NCBI RefSeq assembly: GCF_001619985.1
Contig: NW_017264204.1
Coordinates: 437,983 to 501,982 of the forward strand
DNA from: Xylona heveae TC161
Taxonomy: Eukaryota > Ascomycota > Xylonomycetes > Xylonales > Xylonaceae
Direction: 5' to 3'
Length of the DNA stretch: 64,000 nt
The translations under genes were made by a program, and so were the position numbers. A model generated the notes under the pieces. It saw only the letters and a list, made by a program, of their open reading frames with translations, did not search any database and was not told the DNA's origin. Positions 33,602-46,166 of the stretch are shown piece after piece (positions within the stretch are counted from its first letter, which is position 1; every line of letters starts with the position of its first letter).

Positions 33602-36600
33602 CTACGCGGTTGTAGCAGAGGCAGAAGCAGCAGCCCAGGCCTTGCTAGCGGTCATGTAGCCGTCCAATTCACGATCAATATCTGCCTCTGAGACACCAAA
33701 ATTCTTATACATGTCGACACCCCAGTCTAAGATGGAAGCAGCCTCTACAGACGGGGGCGACTGGTTAGGTGAAAAGAGCGCATGATGTTCCGCGTCATTG
33801 TCGTAGAGGTGCAATCCCATAATGCCCACTTTGGCCGCTCGATCTGGAGGGCTTTCGGCATCGAACAATTCTTGTCGCCGTTCCTGGAGGGCTCCGCGCA
33901 TTATCGCACGCACTGAGGTCAGGTTCGGCACCACGGGCGACCATCCTTCCGGGAGAGCTGTCGCGTAGCTGTCGTTTGACCAGGGCTTGATCTGGGTGTG
34001 CTGGGAAAGCAGATTCGGGCATAGCTTTTCCAAGGGAGGACCCGTGGTTTTGAGGACGTCGATAATGCCAGTGTAGTCTCTGCTGGTGCGGCCATTGACG
34101 GCGCCCTTGAAGGGACCGTACTCTTCCGAGAGCAGTTTCTGCAACAGCGACTTTGCGCGATGTAGCGATATCTGCTGCTGAGTGCGTTGAGCTGGAGTGG
34201 CGGCAATGGTGAGCAGACGTTGCTGTTGCAGCACGGCCTCTGCTAGGATTGAAGCATCGCCGGCCATCCATTTGACCCGGTGTACATGTTGGCAGTAGTC
34301 CATGAGTTCTTCCGCGTTAGGCCAGTTTGTGAGTGACACCTGGCAGCGGAGGAGTGCTCGAAGGAAATGATCGGGAAGTGGAGGAGAGAGTGACTTTGCG
34401 ACTTCTGCGAGGAGGGAGGAGTCTGCGGTCGCGGCGGCGAATCGGAGAAGCGCAGGTGTAAGGGCTTCATGAGAGTACAGAGCTGTGGGAATGACCGGTT
34501 CTGATTTGCCGTCGCCGAGGAGGAGTTGACGGCCGAGGTTGAAGCATTTGGACTCGGTGATCAAGTCGAGAAATGAAGCTAATAGTGAAGGAGAAAGTTG
34601 ATTCTGGTACAATGGTGTGTTCCTTTGAACCTGGTCATGACCAGCAGCGTCTGGATGAGTCGTGTCAACGTCGCTTGTTGAGTTGTTTCCATCCAGTTCG
34701 CCGGCAAGGGTTTCCGGTTGTTTGTCACGGGTGAGTGAGTGTAAGCGGCGGAAAAGACGAGTTGCTGCTTGAATCTGTCCAGATTTGATCATGCTACGCA
34801 GAGCCCGATCGCACAAACCGATAGTCGCAGCAGATAGTTCGAATAAATTATCAGGATGATCCGGCTCTAGATTGGCAGGCGGATGCTCCTTGAAGCAAAA
34901 AACGGGGACCAAGGAAATAATAGACTCCAAAAGTTGCATATTGAGATCGAATGGCTTCATTTCGGTGTCTAGTACCCGGAGAAGAGCCATGTGCCATAAA
35001 TCGACGCTGAAGCCGAACCCATCCCGCTCCAGTAAATGCTGCAAGAGAGATATATTTTCGATTGTCGCAGTGATGGAACCAGGGCTAGTCCCGTTATCAG
35101 TCATGGCAGTCTCTACCAAGCCGTCAATAACAGCTTCGACCACCTCGCTGCTGACCGTGCGCTCGCCCATGTCAACAACTGGAGGCAGTCGACTATACGC
35201 TTCGACGCTTCCAGTTGCTATATCTCGGCCGGCCTCTACTCGCGCCCAGTCAATCTTGGCATGTCCAGTCTTATCTCTGACGGATCGCTGAATCGTCTCC
35301 CAATTGACGACAGCCCAGGCCCGCCCACCAATGGCCTCTGATCCACTCATCTTTTTCAAGAGCCAAGCACTGGCCCCTATAAGACGATCCTCTACGCAGG
35401 ACCATAGCACGAATTCCATCCAAACTTCAGGCCCGATTTCTCTGACTTTGAGCTTATACCTTGCGCTCGGTAGTTGATAGCCTTTGTAATTTGATTCTGC
35501 ACCAACCGTTTTGGCCTCTGCAAGGACTTCTTCCTCTCGAGCTCTCCAAGAGGCATCCGACAACGAAGCCAAAATCCGGGAAGAGAGAAGGTGCAATGTC
35601 GGCGGTTTGTGCAATACGGGCAGCTCTGCCTCGGGTATATATCTGTATATAGAATTTGAAACGACACCAACGTGGTGAAAATGGGCCAGAATCTGGCGAA
35701 CGAATGAGAGGATCCGTTGTGCTTCCTGCTCGGATTGGTTTCCAGAAATGATTATAAAGTGGCCTATGCTCTGCCAGAATTCCGCGAGTAAATCGCGATA
35801 TGTTTTCGACTTGCCAACCTTTATATATGCTGGGTCATGTTCTGTAATTCCGTCAAACGACCGCAGCTGCGATCTCGCAGTGACCTTTCGAGCCTCCATT
35901 GATGTAGGGGATGCAGTCAATTCATTTAAGCCTTGATTTTGCGGCAAGGTTGCGGCATTGCGCAGAATTTCCCTGGAAATGAGTTCCTTCCCGGGAGCGG
36001 ACCGGTTGACCCATTTGGTAATGATCCATAGAACAGCTTGCCAACGGCCTTGATTGCAGCCCATATGTGCCAGTATATCGATATCATACTGCCGACGAGC
36101 CAAAGACAGAATCGTGACCAATGCCTGTCGGGAACCCTGTGGGACCTGCTCGGCAAGCTGTTCTTGGGAGGAGTTTGATCGCAGGGTGTGCGGGAGAAAG
36201 GGATCTACAAGGGCGGCCCATGCTTCTGGATCATGAAGAGACTCATCTGGAGGCCGCAGAGCCTTGGGTTACTGTCAGCACGGCCAACGAATCAAAGAGG
36301 AAAAATTGTTTCAAGGGGAAACGGCCGGGCGTACATTACTGCCAGGAGGTCCGATTCGAATGTTCTGCTTGGAATTTCCAGAGGAAGATTCGAGACCCCG
36401 CCTCAAGGGTACAGTGCCGGAAGACAGAGGATTCTCATCATTACTCCAACTTTTCTCATCTGTCTCAGCCCTTAACCGCCTGGAAGGTTTGTTTGCCCTG
36501 GATATCGTGCCTTCTGATTCCTGACACCAGATATCGTACAGTCGCTTGCCTTCTTTACTCCCATGAAGATCGACGATCCCACCAAGGATAACATTGAACG

Positions 36601-36817
36601 CCTCAGTTCCTACCGGCGATGGAACGGAGGGAGAAATTGTAGAGGCATAACGACTGCTTGGCGAGGACGACCAGCTCCGAAATTGGCTCGACAAGCAGCG
36701 CGACGATAACGAGGGGACGAGAAAATCCGCGACCAAAATCAATCCATTGCTGCGAGTGCCGCCGTGAGCTTGTAGAGCACGATACAAAATCGAGCCCGGT
36801 CGAGCGTGATGTGGCAT
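33602..36817 (-). CDS. probable mitochondrial helical-repeat protein, unknown
   Basis: Two exons, 36817-36335 and 36262-33602, with a 72 bp intron; 1047 residues. The first ~60 residues are rich in Arg and Ser, almost free of acids, and look like a mitochondrial presequence (MPHHARPGSILYRALQAHGG, later CLSSQFRSWSSSPSSRYAST). The rest is mainly alpha-helical with helix-turn-helix stretches such as CDRALRSMIKSGQIQAATRL that recall PPR/TPR solenoids. In Pezizomycotina, large proteins of this style include CIA84, the complex I assembly factor, and mitochondrial RNA factors. This is a suggestion, not an identification. It is divergent from the PARP-finger gene, 671 bp away. The splice uses an AAG acceptor at 36263; the exact junction could shift slightly. 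Confidence 0.78.
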
Positions 36818-37488
36818 CAAGAGACTGTAGGCGCAGCCACGTCGATTCTCGCAGGGGAAGTCGTTCGAGACTCAATTTTACCGCATTGCAGAATCAATTG
36901 GATTATACGAATGCAGATGAATATCGGATTTGGCAAAATGGACCCTAATGGCAGTTTGTAGAGAAGTCCGGCTGCTGTAGCTTCTACTTTATTCTGCCCA
37001 ATCTCGAAATATTTGAGGAGCTTGCAGCTTTTCTTTGGTTTAAAGGGAATGTTTTGCCGAAGATATTTTTTGGTGGTCGTCACGATCGAGAAATCGCCAA
37101 GTCTAGCCGAAGTTCGAAAGGGGTCCCTCGTCCCCAGGGTCAACTCAATTCTCGTGAGCATTTCGGCACGTGTGCTGCCTGCTAGGTAACGAGCAACACT
37201 GATTCCACGACAGAGGTCACATCATCTGTAATTTCAATGCCAGGAGCTTCGACTTAAATAGAGCTCCATCTTCCTGTAAAATACTTCAAACCAGAATAAC
37301 TGCTGCCAGTAATTAGCACCAAGTACAGGGTGCATCACGAGGTAAGGGGAGAAACTTCTGCTTATGACCTCATCGCGCCCGTTTTGTTTTGACGTTCCTC
37401 GCCAGAGCTTCTAGCAAATGCTAATGTCTCTCAGTTCTAAGAACATCTGCAAAATCCCTGCCCATTTCAAGGCACTGGGCTGCTAGCA
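36818..37488. promoter_or_regulatory. divergent promoter region
   Basis: A 671 bp spacer between two divergent gene starts; it must hold both promoters. No specific element is assigned. Confidence 0.45.
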
Positions 37489-38593
37489 ATGCCTTACCGT
37501 GTCGGTAGGTTCTAATATTCCGTTATTCGCATTCATGCATTTTATTATGTCACTGCTGCTCTCTTGAGCATACTTTTCGTAATTTTGTTTCATACGTTTG
37601 GAGGTTGCCGGCTTCTTTGTCGTGTTGCTAACAGAAAATCAAGAGCTGTCCAAAAGCGGCAGAGCTGGTTGCAAGAACAAAGAATGCAAAGACAATGGCA
37701 TCAAAATCAACAAAGATGAGCTTCGCTTTGGTACCTGGGTTACAATCCAGGAGAAGGGCACCTGGGCGTGGAAGCATTGGTAAGTACCTACTTTATGTAT
37801 TCTTTCAAGCGCAATTTGCTGAATCTTCTCCAGGGGCTGTGTCACTCCTAGCCAAATAAAAAATGTTAGCGATGCTATCGAAGGAGATTTCGAGCAATTG
37901 GATGGTTTCGACGAAATTCCTGAGGATTTGCAGGACAAGGTCAAACGTTCCGTGGAACAAGGCCATGTCGACAATGAGGATTGGAAAGGCGTATGTCAAC
38001 AATCATGTAGACATCATCGACAAGCTCCATTAATAAGTATTTCAGGATCCCGAGTGCAATGTCCCTGGTAGTCGCGGCATGCGGAAACCTGCTCCCCGGA
38101 AGAAGGCTGGCAAAGAAGAGGCAAGTATTATCCCTCAGTCTTGCATTCCCATTGTTGACAATTTTCGGACTTCTAGAAGGACGATGAGGAAGCTGCAGCT
38201 GAGCCTCAGCAGAAAAAACGTGGCCGCAAATCGGATGACGCAGAAGAGGAGGCGCAACCAAAAAAGAAGAAGGCCGCTACAAAGAAACAAGGAAAGACTA
38301 AGGTCGAAGAGGAACTCGATGAGACCGAAGATGAAGGAGAATCAGCGCCAACCAAGAAGGCGAGCTCTGCTGGACGAAAAGGGAAAGCGCGCAAAGCGCA
38401 CGCTGAGGATGAGGAGGATGCCATCCAAGATGTGAAAGCCCCTGTCAAGAAGGATACTGCTTCAACAAAGGGCGGTCGGGGCAGGAGATCAACCAAGACC
38501 AAAGACTCAGCGGTTGAAGTCGAAGATCCTGCCGAAAATCAAGAGGAAAACCCGCCCGCGAGGACCCGGAGATCGCGAAGGAAAGCCGCCTGA
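37489..38593 (+). CDS. PARP-type zinc-finger protein with charged tail
   Basis: Five exons: 37489-37504 (16 bp), 37635-37779, 37834-37990, 38046-38120 and 38177-38593; 269 residues. The N-terminus is a PARP-type zinc finger: MPYRVENQ, SKSGRAGC, DELRFGTWV, WKHWGCVT, with likely ligands Cys18, Cys23, His53 and Cys56. An acidic helix typical of these fungal proteins follows (LDGFDEIPEDLQDKVKRSV). The second half is a Lys/Glu-rich tail with AT-hook-like RGR/GRGRRS patches. There is no PARP catalytic or BRCT domain. PARP fingers bind DNA nicks and breaks, so a nuclear DNA-binding role is likely. Intron 4 (38121-38176) has a GC donor, GCAAGT; only this choice keeps the frame. Confidence 0.87.
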
Positions 38594-39707
38594 GCCTGTT
38601 TAAGTCGAAGGAACTTGCTCACTTGGAAGGTATGAGCTAATATGTCGCCTACAAATCGCCTATCTGAAGCGCATGGAATTTAACGTGGTAAATCAGGCTG
38701 TTACAAATGCGACTCCATGTTACGACTTCCTTCTATAGCTGCGCTTCTAGCAAGAAGTTGCAATTGACGTGACATCCCACGTGGATATGTACACTAGTTT
38801 TTTACCGATACCGACCTCCCAACGAGGCTGCCTTCTCTTCTACAGAATACATGCTTCTTCTCAAAAACCTTTGCTACTCGATAGCTAGGCCTGCAAATAT
38901 GGCGAAGCTAATGAATTACTTTGGTGCAATTAGGGCTTTTCAAAGCAAGACATTTTCTCCCTTCTATCGAGAGCGAACCGCATGTGCCGTACCCCTCTTT
39001 TAAGACTATTGCATACAATACACGCTTTTCTTCCTCAGTTCGTTCTCGAAGCATTCCTTGCAATCCCCTCGCTCATTCTGTTCCTTCAGAAACTGTCTCT
39101 GTGAACGGGACATGCTTTGGTGAAATCTTGGAGGGCTCGCTGCCACGGTGCTATAATGGCAAATTTATTCTGATCTTACATAGAAATAGCCTACAACGGG
39201 CAAAAGTCCTTCAGTTGGAATTAGTGGGCCTCTCTCCTTGTAGTTATGAACGGTCTGAATTTAGGCATTCGATTCTTGGAGATTCAGCTCCACGGAGTAA
39301 AAGTCCATAATTGAATATTTGGAGAGAGAACTGGCTTTTCCCGTTCGACCCAGGAAGGCGCTTGGCGATGGCCTTCGCTTCACTGCTTCACTGCTTCACT
39401 CCTCCCATTTGAAAACAATATAACGGCAAACAAACCAAACAAAGTCATGGAATAGCGGTTGACTAGACACCGGCTCTCTTGAAATAACCGAGTAATTCTC
39501 TCCAACTTTCTTCTCCTCTTTCTCTCTTCTTCAGTTATAACAGATCCACTTACTTCGATCATTTTATTCTCACCGTCACATCAATCGTTCCGCCATATAT
39601 TGTGGCTTCGTTGTGCATTTCAGCTGTCTACTACTTGCTTCTGCATTTCTTCTAAGGTTTGCCAGCTCACCTCCATCTGCACCTGCGGATCATCAAGGTC
39701 TGCAATC
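38594..39707. other. intergenic region, no gene recognised
   Basis: This separates two same-strand genes. An open frame at 38921-39310 plus (129 residues) has no recognisable features. Pyrimidine-rich DNA from about 39490 leads into the helicase 5' flank. Confidence 0.45.
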
Positions 39708-42700
39708 ATGGTGCAGTTTGGAGCTCACCAGCTTCCACCACCTGTCTTGCAGGAGCGTCAGCGAGCGTCGTTATGCAGCCAGTACCTTCAAGGGTACTGC
39801 TCTAACGGGAACAGCTGCACAGACAGCCATGATCTTTGTCGGGTTGTGGAAACTGACCTCTCCCTTTCCTTGTCCTTGGCTAGGGTGAGCGTCGACTCAG
39901 CCCCAAATTTTATTTCCAATCGTCCACGTACTCAGCTGGATCCACCGTTCGACTCTGATGGTCCCGGCTTCCTATCCCTCTCTGGAGCTCGTCACAATAA
40001 CGATCACATCAATATCCAGGATATTCGAATACTCCCCACTACGGACGAGATTCTCTCTGGAAGGCCACCTTTTGTACCATCGAAGAGTCATCAGATCTCT
40101 CACGTCGAGGGGGATGGCCAGCCGAAGCTCGTCGACGCCTTGTTCCGGATGCTCAGATACGAGAGCACCGAGATGCTGGCCGATGTGTCTTATCGAGCCG
40201 GCCAGATGCTGTTTGAGCGTCCTGATGGAAGCCCAGCCATTGACAACGGGCTAATCAGGCAAGAGACGCCACGAGGGAGCAGATTTTCACTCTTTAGGGA
40301 CGTCAAGTTTGAGGACTTTAGCTTCGATGAGCGTTGTGGGCTCATCGTTCGTGTGAGCTATTGGTGTCCTCCTTCCTTTCGAGGACATGGGAATATGAGC
40401 AAGTCGGGATTCTTGGAAAGGGGGATGCTGGTAGCTCTTGTAGGGCTAGATGCCGACCATCGCAGTCTCTCAGTCACATTTTTTGAAGTGCATCTTCGGC
40501 AGAGTACGGAGGCTATGCTATCCCGTGGCGGCAAAGGCATTCGAGGTAAGGCTTCTGTGCTTGGTATTGCTTGTAATATGAGCTAATTAATATTGCAGCA
40601 TCCGTTCAGCTCTCATTTGCCCAGAAAGACGAACGAAATGACTTTACACGAATATTGCTCTACAAAACTTCGATCTGTCGTGGCGAGTTTGTTTTGGTAG
40701 AATTTCCGAATGTACTACTTGCGAGTTTTTCTTCTTGTTTGAAGCGACTTCAGAACCTGTACAATGGAAATAAGCTGCCTTTTGCGCCATTGATAGCACC
40801 TTCGTTTTACCAAGCTACATCATTCAATATCCAGCCTCCAGCCTATGCGCGACAACCTGGTTTTTCATTTAATCTTTCGAATCTACGGCGCCCGGAAAGA
40901 AGGACTTTGACTTGTGAACTTCGTATGTCTCTCGAAGATGTAGCAGATGAAGACCAACGTACAAAGTTTATGAACCGGTTGGGAAAGGAAACAACCCTTG
41001 ATGAAGGACAGAGCGTGGCACTTATTGAATGTTTAACTCGGGAATTAGCTTTCACCCAAGGTCCTCCCGGTACGGGGAAGACTTATTTGGGGGTTGCGCT
41101 TGTGAAAGCTATTTTAGCTTCTCAACCAGAGGACTCCCAGAGACCCATTATCGCCGTGTGCATGACCAATCATGCGTTGGACAGCTTCTTAGAAGATTTG
41201 AAAAACGAAGGCATTACAAGCATTGCGCGGCTTGGTGGGGGTAGTAAAAAGGAATGGACAAAGCCACATCTTTTAAAGGAGCTAAGTCGCAAAATGAAAG
41301 TGTCGAGAAAGGATCGGCACGAAACCTACACGCACAGGGCGCGTCGAGAAGGTAAGGAAGGTTTTACGAAAGATATTTCTTGCAGCTGACCCTTCCACAG
41401 CACTTTTCAGTCAGGGCACCAAGTGGTGTGCGGCTATTAATGGCGAAAGGCTGGACTGGCACGTTGTCAAGGAACACCTGGCTTCCCATTATCCCTCAAT
41501 CTACGACCAGTTTTCATCCATGGAATCGGCCGATGACGGCTCACCAAACCGGCGACTGGCTCGAAAAGCCATTGGATTTATCTATCACTGTTGGTCTCAG
41601 GGCGCGGACATCGTCTCATTGCCGACTTTGTCGGAAGAATTTGGAACATATCTGGGTGTCGATCCCTTCTTCGAAAATAACTCATCAGCTGCTCCAGGCA
41701 TAATCCAAGCGCTGTTCGACAAGATTACTACTCGATGCCGACAATCTCACGACCTAACTGCGCATGGCGTCAACATATGGTCAATGTCGCTGACTGAGCG
41801 CCACGATTTGTTAGATCGATGGAAGAACGAGTTAGGAGACCGTCTTCTCGTTGATCAACTAGTGGAGTTACAGTGCCGTCATTTCAATGCCGACAAAAAT
41901 TGGTTAAAGGGCAGGGACGACAGGGATTCTAGATGCCTCCAAAACCGTAAGTTGACGCCTTTAATTGATCAAGGACCTTCAGCTGACAGCACTGTAGAGC
42001 AGGTCATTGGCCTAACTACCACGGCTTGCGCCGCGTACTGGGATTTGTTAAACAAAGTTCAAGCCCGCGTGGTCATCTGTGAAGAAGCTGGTGAGGTTAT
42101 GGAAGCTCATACAATGTGCACACTCTTTCCTTCAGTTGAACATGCGATCTTTATTGGAGACCCATTGCAGCTTAGGTATGGTCACCTGGCAATTCCCTGG
42201 ATTCTTAATTAACTTGTTGTCAGGCCGCACGTGCGTGAGCGAAACCTTTCTCTTGAGACGACAATCGGCAGCCATTATAGGCTTGATGAGTCTTTGTTTG
42301 AAAGATTGGCAATGACGAAAGACGAATGGATGGAACCATTTCCCGTTTCCAAATTGAATTTGCAACGGAGAATGCATCCGGACATCGCCGACCTTTCGCG
42401 TGCGACTCTATATCCGTACCTTAAAGTGAGTAACAATCCCAACGTGATTCAAGCGGTCTCTAAACGATCTAGGATCATGATTCTACAAAATCACACAAAC
42501 GAGTTGCTGGTATGGTACATAGGATGTACTGGTTTAATCATCACATGCCTGAAGATACTCCAAATGGAGCTTCCAAAGCAACGAGTTCTTTTTCGAATCT
42601 TTTCGAGGTTGAAATGGTTGCAGGGCTTGTCAATTATCTGGTGTCAGGTAATGAGTATGGGCTAAACGACATTGCTGTTTTGGTAAGTGTTCGCTGCGGA

Positions 42701-45028
42701 CCCCGACCAAATAAAAATGCAATGAGATTCCTGACTTGTACTAAGACTCCATACAACGGACAACTGGCTGCACTTACAAGATTCTTGAGCCTTAATTGCT
42801 CCGTTTGGCTAAGCGAGTCTGATCGAGAAGAATTAATCGCCGCCGGTCTTCTGAGTGAAGAGAATGCTCCAGCTGGATACAAGACACATGTTGGTGTACT
42901 TGACATGCTGCGTGTTGCTACAATGTAAGCAACTTTCTCATTGTAACACTGGTGACCACATGCTAATCATCCTTTTCAGAGATAATTTTCAAGGTGAAGA
43001 AGCCAAAATAATCATTTTTAGCGCCGTGAGAAGCAATGCCGAAAAGAATGTTGGGTTTCTCAAGACTGAAAATCGCATCAATGTTGCGTGCAGGTTAGCA
43101 TAAAGGACTATCATTTGAGTTTGTTATCTCTAACTTCTGGGCTTAGCCGCGCGCGAGACGGATTCTATGTAATCGGGAATGCAGATGTTGTTAGAAACGT
43201 CCCAATGTGGAGTAAAATAATGTAGGTTTGCACGACGACATCGTGGCGAGACACAAGTATGGCTGACTCCTTCAAGTAATGTTTTCAGATCAAAGCAGTT
43301 GTTAGGACCACGATTTCTCCTGAGTTGTTCTCGTCATCCGCATGGTGTTGGCCGTGCTTTTATACCGTCGGACTGGGAAAAGGTGGGACAGTGTCCTCTA
43401 TTATGCGGAAAGTTGCTTTCTTGTGGGCACTTTTGCAAAGAAAAGTAAGTCAAAAGAAAAGAGTACTCTCGATATTTGCTCATCGATTACAGATGCCATG
43501 ATCCTGAGTTGCACAGTCGAATGAAATGTCTAGAGGATTGCAGACGCGTGCACAAATGCGGGCACAAATGCCAGAACGCCTGTGGGGACCCCTGCAGCGA
43601 CTGCAATCTTTCCCGGCGATTCGTGCTTTCATGCGGTCACTCAACTCTTTTACCTTGCCAAGAACAAAGCAGGTTATCGGAAATCCGCTGTGGCCACGTT
43701 AAAAAGAGGGAATTGCTTTCTTGTGGGCATATGCTCAGGATTACCTGTTCAAACCGTGATGAGCCTCGCCGCTGTACGGAGCAGTGCGGGGCATTCCTCC
43801 GATGCGGGCACATATGCAAATCAGCTTGCTCTGAATGTGCTGCACTTCCGGCCCATCCACCTTGTCGAACGCTCTGCAAAAGGAGGCTCGAATGCGGACA
43901 TATATGCCCTGCCAAGTAAGGATTTTGGGACGCCTTGTCAATATCTGTGTCATTGAAGGTAGCTGACTACAATTTATAGGTGCCACGCAGGGGCTTGTCC
44001 ACGATGCGATCACTGCCTCCCATCGACTATCAAACCCCCCAAAATATCGGGGCCGTGCCTTGGCGAAGATTTCAAATCCATCAAAGCGATCGGGAAGCGT
44101 ATCGCGACTCTAGCGGCATCCTCGGAAAGGGATTCAGAATTGCTCGCAAACCAATTCGAGAAATTTTGCGACAACGTGAAGCCAGGCCCTCTTTCCGCGG
44201 AGACGAACCAGAGTTTGGTTCACGAACGCGGAAACTGGATGAACGGCGTCCAAGCCCAGATTGATTCCTTCAAAGGTAAGCTTTTTTTTTTCTTTTTTTT
44301 TTTTTTTTTTTTTTTCATCCGAGGCAAACTTCTCTGACCCTTAATCAGGTGAAATTGCTGTCTCATTTGAACGGAATTATGACAACCAGGTTGCATCGGA
44401 ATTTCAGCCGCGAGAAAATAATCCAAAATGGGCGTTTAGCGCACAGTTAGATTATCTTTTTCACCGCTGTCGTCTTGCTACCCTGCGTGAAGCAATGAAG
44501 ACCGCGAGCCATCTGAAACAGGTACCGGATGCATCTGAGAGACTCCCGGCAATTGCAGAAGCCCTTCACGTAATGATCGGAGAACGGGCGCAATCGAACA
44601 TTGAGAGCATGGAAAAGTCAATCAGCTATTGTGAAGCGCACAGTTTGCAATTCTTAAAAGTCTGCATGAGATTGACGAAGATTGAATTTCATCTCATCTC
44701 AAAGGCATTGGACGTTCAAGATGAGGACGAAATTGAGCGCGATATGGACAAAGCCAGGGCCGCTTGCAATGATCTACCTCGGATCTCCTCAACGCTCGGG
44801 AAGGCTTTCAATCATGTGGAACAGGCTCTTCAAGCGGAAAATCTAATTGAAATGCCCTTTTATGAATATGGGCTGGACAATTATTGGAGGCGATGGATGG
44901 CGTGCGACGATCAACCTTTGAAGCAATGTGCAAATGGCCACGTTTACCCTAATGAGGGATTGGATTATTGCATGGACTGTGGAAACGAAGCTGAAAGGTT
45001 GATGTCAGACGCAGAGTACAGAGTTTGA
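39708..45028 (+). CDS. CCCH/NFX1-finger SF1 RNA helicase (ZNFX1/Hrr1 class)
   Basis: Thirteen exons: 39708-40545, 40599-41351, 41401-41946, 41998-42175, 42224-42425, 42473-42682, 42746-42924, 42980-43093, 43147-43221, 43289-43444, 43493-43915, 43980-44275 and 44349-45028; 1549 residues. A CCCH finger at the N-terminus (Cys23, Cys31, Cys37, His41; C-x7-C-x5-C-x3-H) precedes a conserved region. The Upf1-like SF1 helicase follows: Walker A QGPPGTGKT (~434), CEEAGE (~740), GDPLQLRP, LNLQRRMHP, VLTPYNGQ and VACSRARDG. NFX1-type fingers occupy ~1032-1240 (CGHKCQNACGDPC, CGHICKSACSEC). A helical C-terminus ends in a last Cys cluster (CANGHVY..CMDCG). Homologues S. pombe Hrr1 and animal ZNFX1 act with RNA-dependent RNA polymerase in small-RNA silencing; that role here is inference. 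All motifs are intact. Confidence 0.9.
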
Positions 45029-46166
45029 TTACACACAGCTTTTGGCTAGTCATTGTCGATGCCCATGATTGCCGAAAGATGATTTAGTGACAGCGTCCAG
45101 CGGTACTTTTATATGGATATTCTTTCACGACATAGATAGTTGACAATTCAGTTTATGTTACAATAGCCACCAATTGAGAGACCTGCATTTATTTTACTTC
45201 TAATTCGAATGGGTGAAGCTGATTCGTTTCAGTTGTTTACTGATGACAGGCACTGGAATGGAAACTGCGGTTTCACAGATGACGAGAAAGAGAAGAGTCA
45301 AAACGCTATTTACTACTGTCTGATTTCCTCCTTACAATTGAGTGTTGACGTCCTCCACTCGTCAAGCTCTGGCGCTAAATCTGATGCTAAAAGCTCTAGA
45401 AATTCGGGACCTGAGCTGGAAGCAGAACTTGGCTGGTTAAGCTGAGGTCATAGATCGGCGCTAACTCTTCGATCAAAGCTATCCGTGACGACGCGATCTT
45501 ACCCCAGTTTCAACCCAGATCCAAGAATCGAAGATCAAGACCGGTCGAAGCCTTATCCTCACTGCCTTTGCCCTGCTGAATGAATGATAATATAGTGGTC
45601 ATGACAGATTACCTCAGTTCTATGCAATATACTACGGCCCGTTCATCTTACCGTCCCGCTTGTCGCTACAATTGCAATCGTCATTTCCCCTTGCAGCCAA
45701 GGCCTAAAGCGAGTCTAATGAGAATTGGAGATGGGATTTCATCCAGCATATGGCGAAGATGACCTACTATGTCCATCTTTTGCTCTTGTATTTCGTATAT
45801 GCAACTTGCTTCCCATTCTACCTAGGTAAGCAGATACGAAAGGTTAAGTCAATTAGCATCTCGCCTGCATGGTAGTTCTACCTGCCGGATGCATTAAAGT
45901 GTCCATGCTTTAGTGACATCAACAGTCGATATCCATGAGGCAATACATTCATATCCCTCGCGTGATCTGACGACATCCTAATCATCTTCCTAAAGATATT
46001 AAATATTATTTCCAGTATTGATCTGTGTATATAAACTCACAATGTCGAACATTGAGACTGATATTCACCACTCGATATTTTCTTACAAAGTCACTTACAT
46101 TCTCTCCGAAACGCCTCCACACAACAGAAAGATTAATCTGAAACTCTCTCATTCATACAAATCATC
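45029..46166. other. intergenic region with a candidate TATA box
   Basis: No gene is supported; the frame 45209-45445 plus is unremarkable. A TATATAAA sequence at 46028-46035 lies ~130 bp before the next start codon. Confidence 0.5.
46028..46035 (+). promoter_or_regulatory. candidate TATA box of the small acidic gene
   Basis: TATATAAA stands 132 bp upstream of the ATG at 46167, a plausible distance for a fungal core promoter. Assigned by sequence only. Confidence 0.4.

Noticed and set aside
38921-39310. Open frame of 129 codons upstream of the NFX1-finger helicase
   Set aside because: It starts from a doubtful codon and has no domain. It is in frame with nothing downstream and probably lies in the helicase promoter.
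41352-41385. Acceptor at 41385 for the second intron of the helicase gene
   Set aside because: It would give a 34 bp intron, too short for fungi. The acceptor at 41400 gives 49 bp in the same frame.
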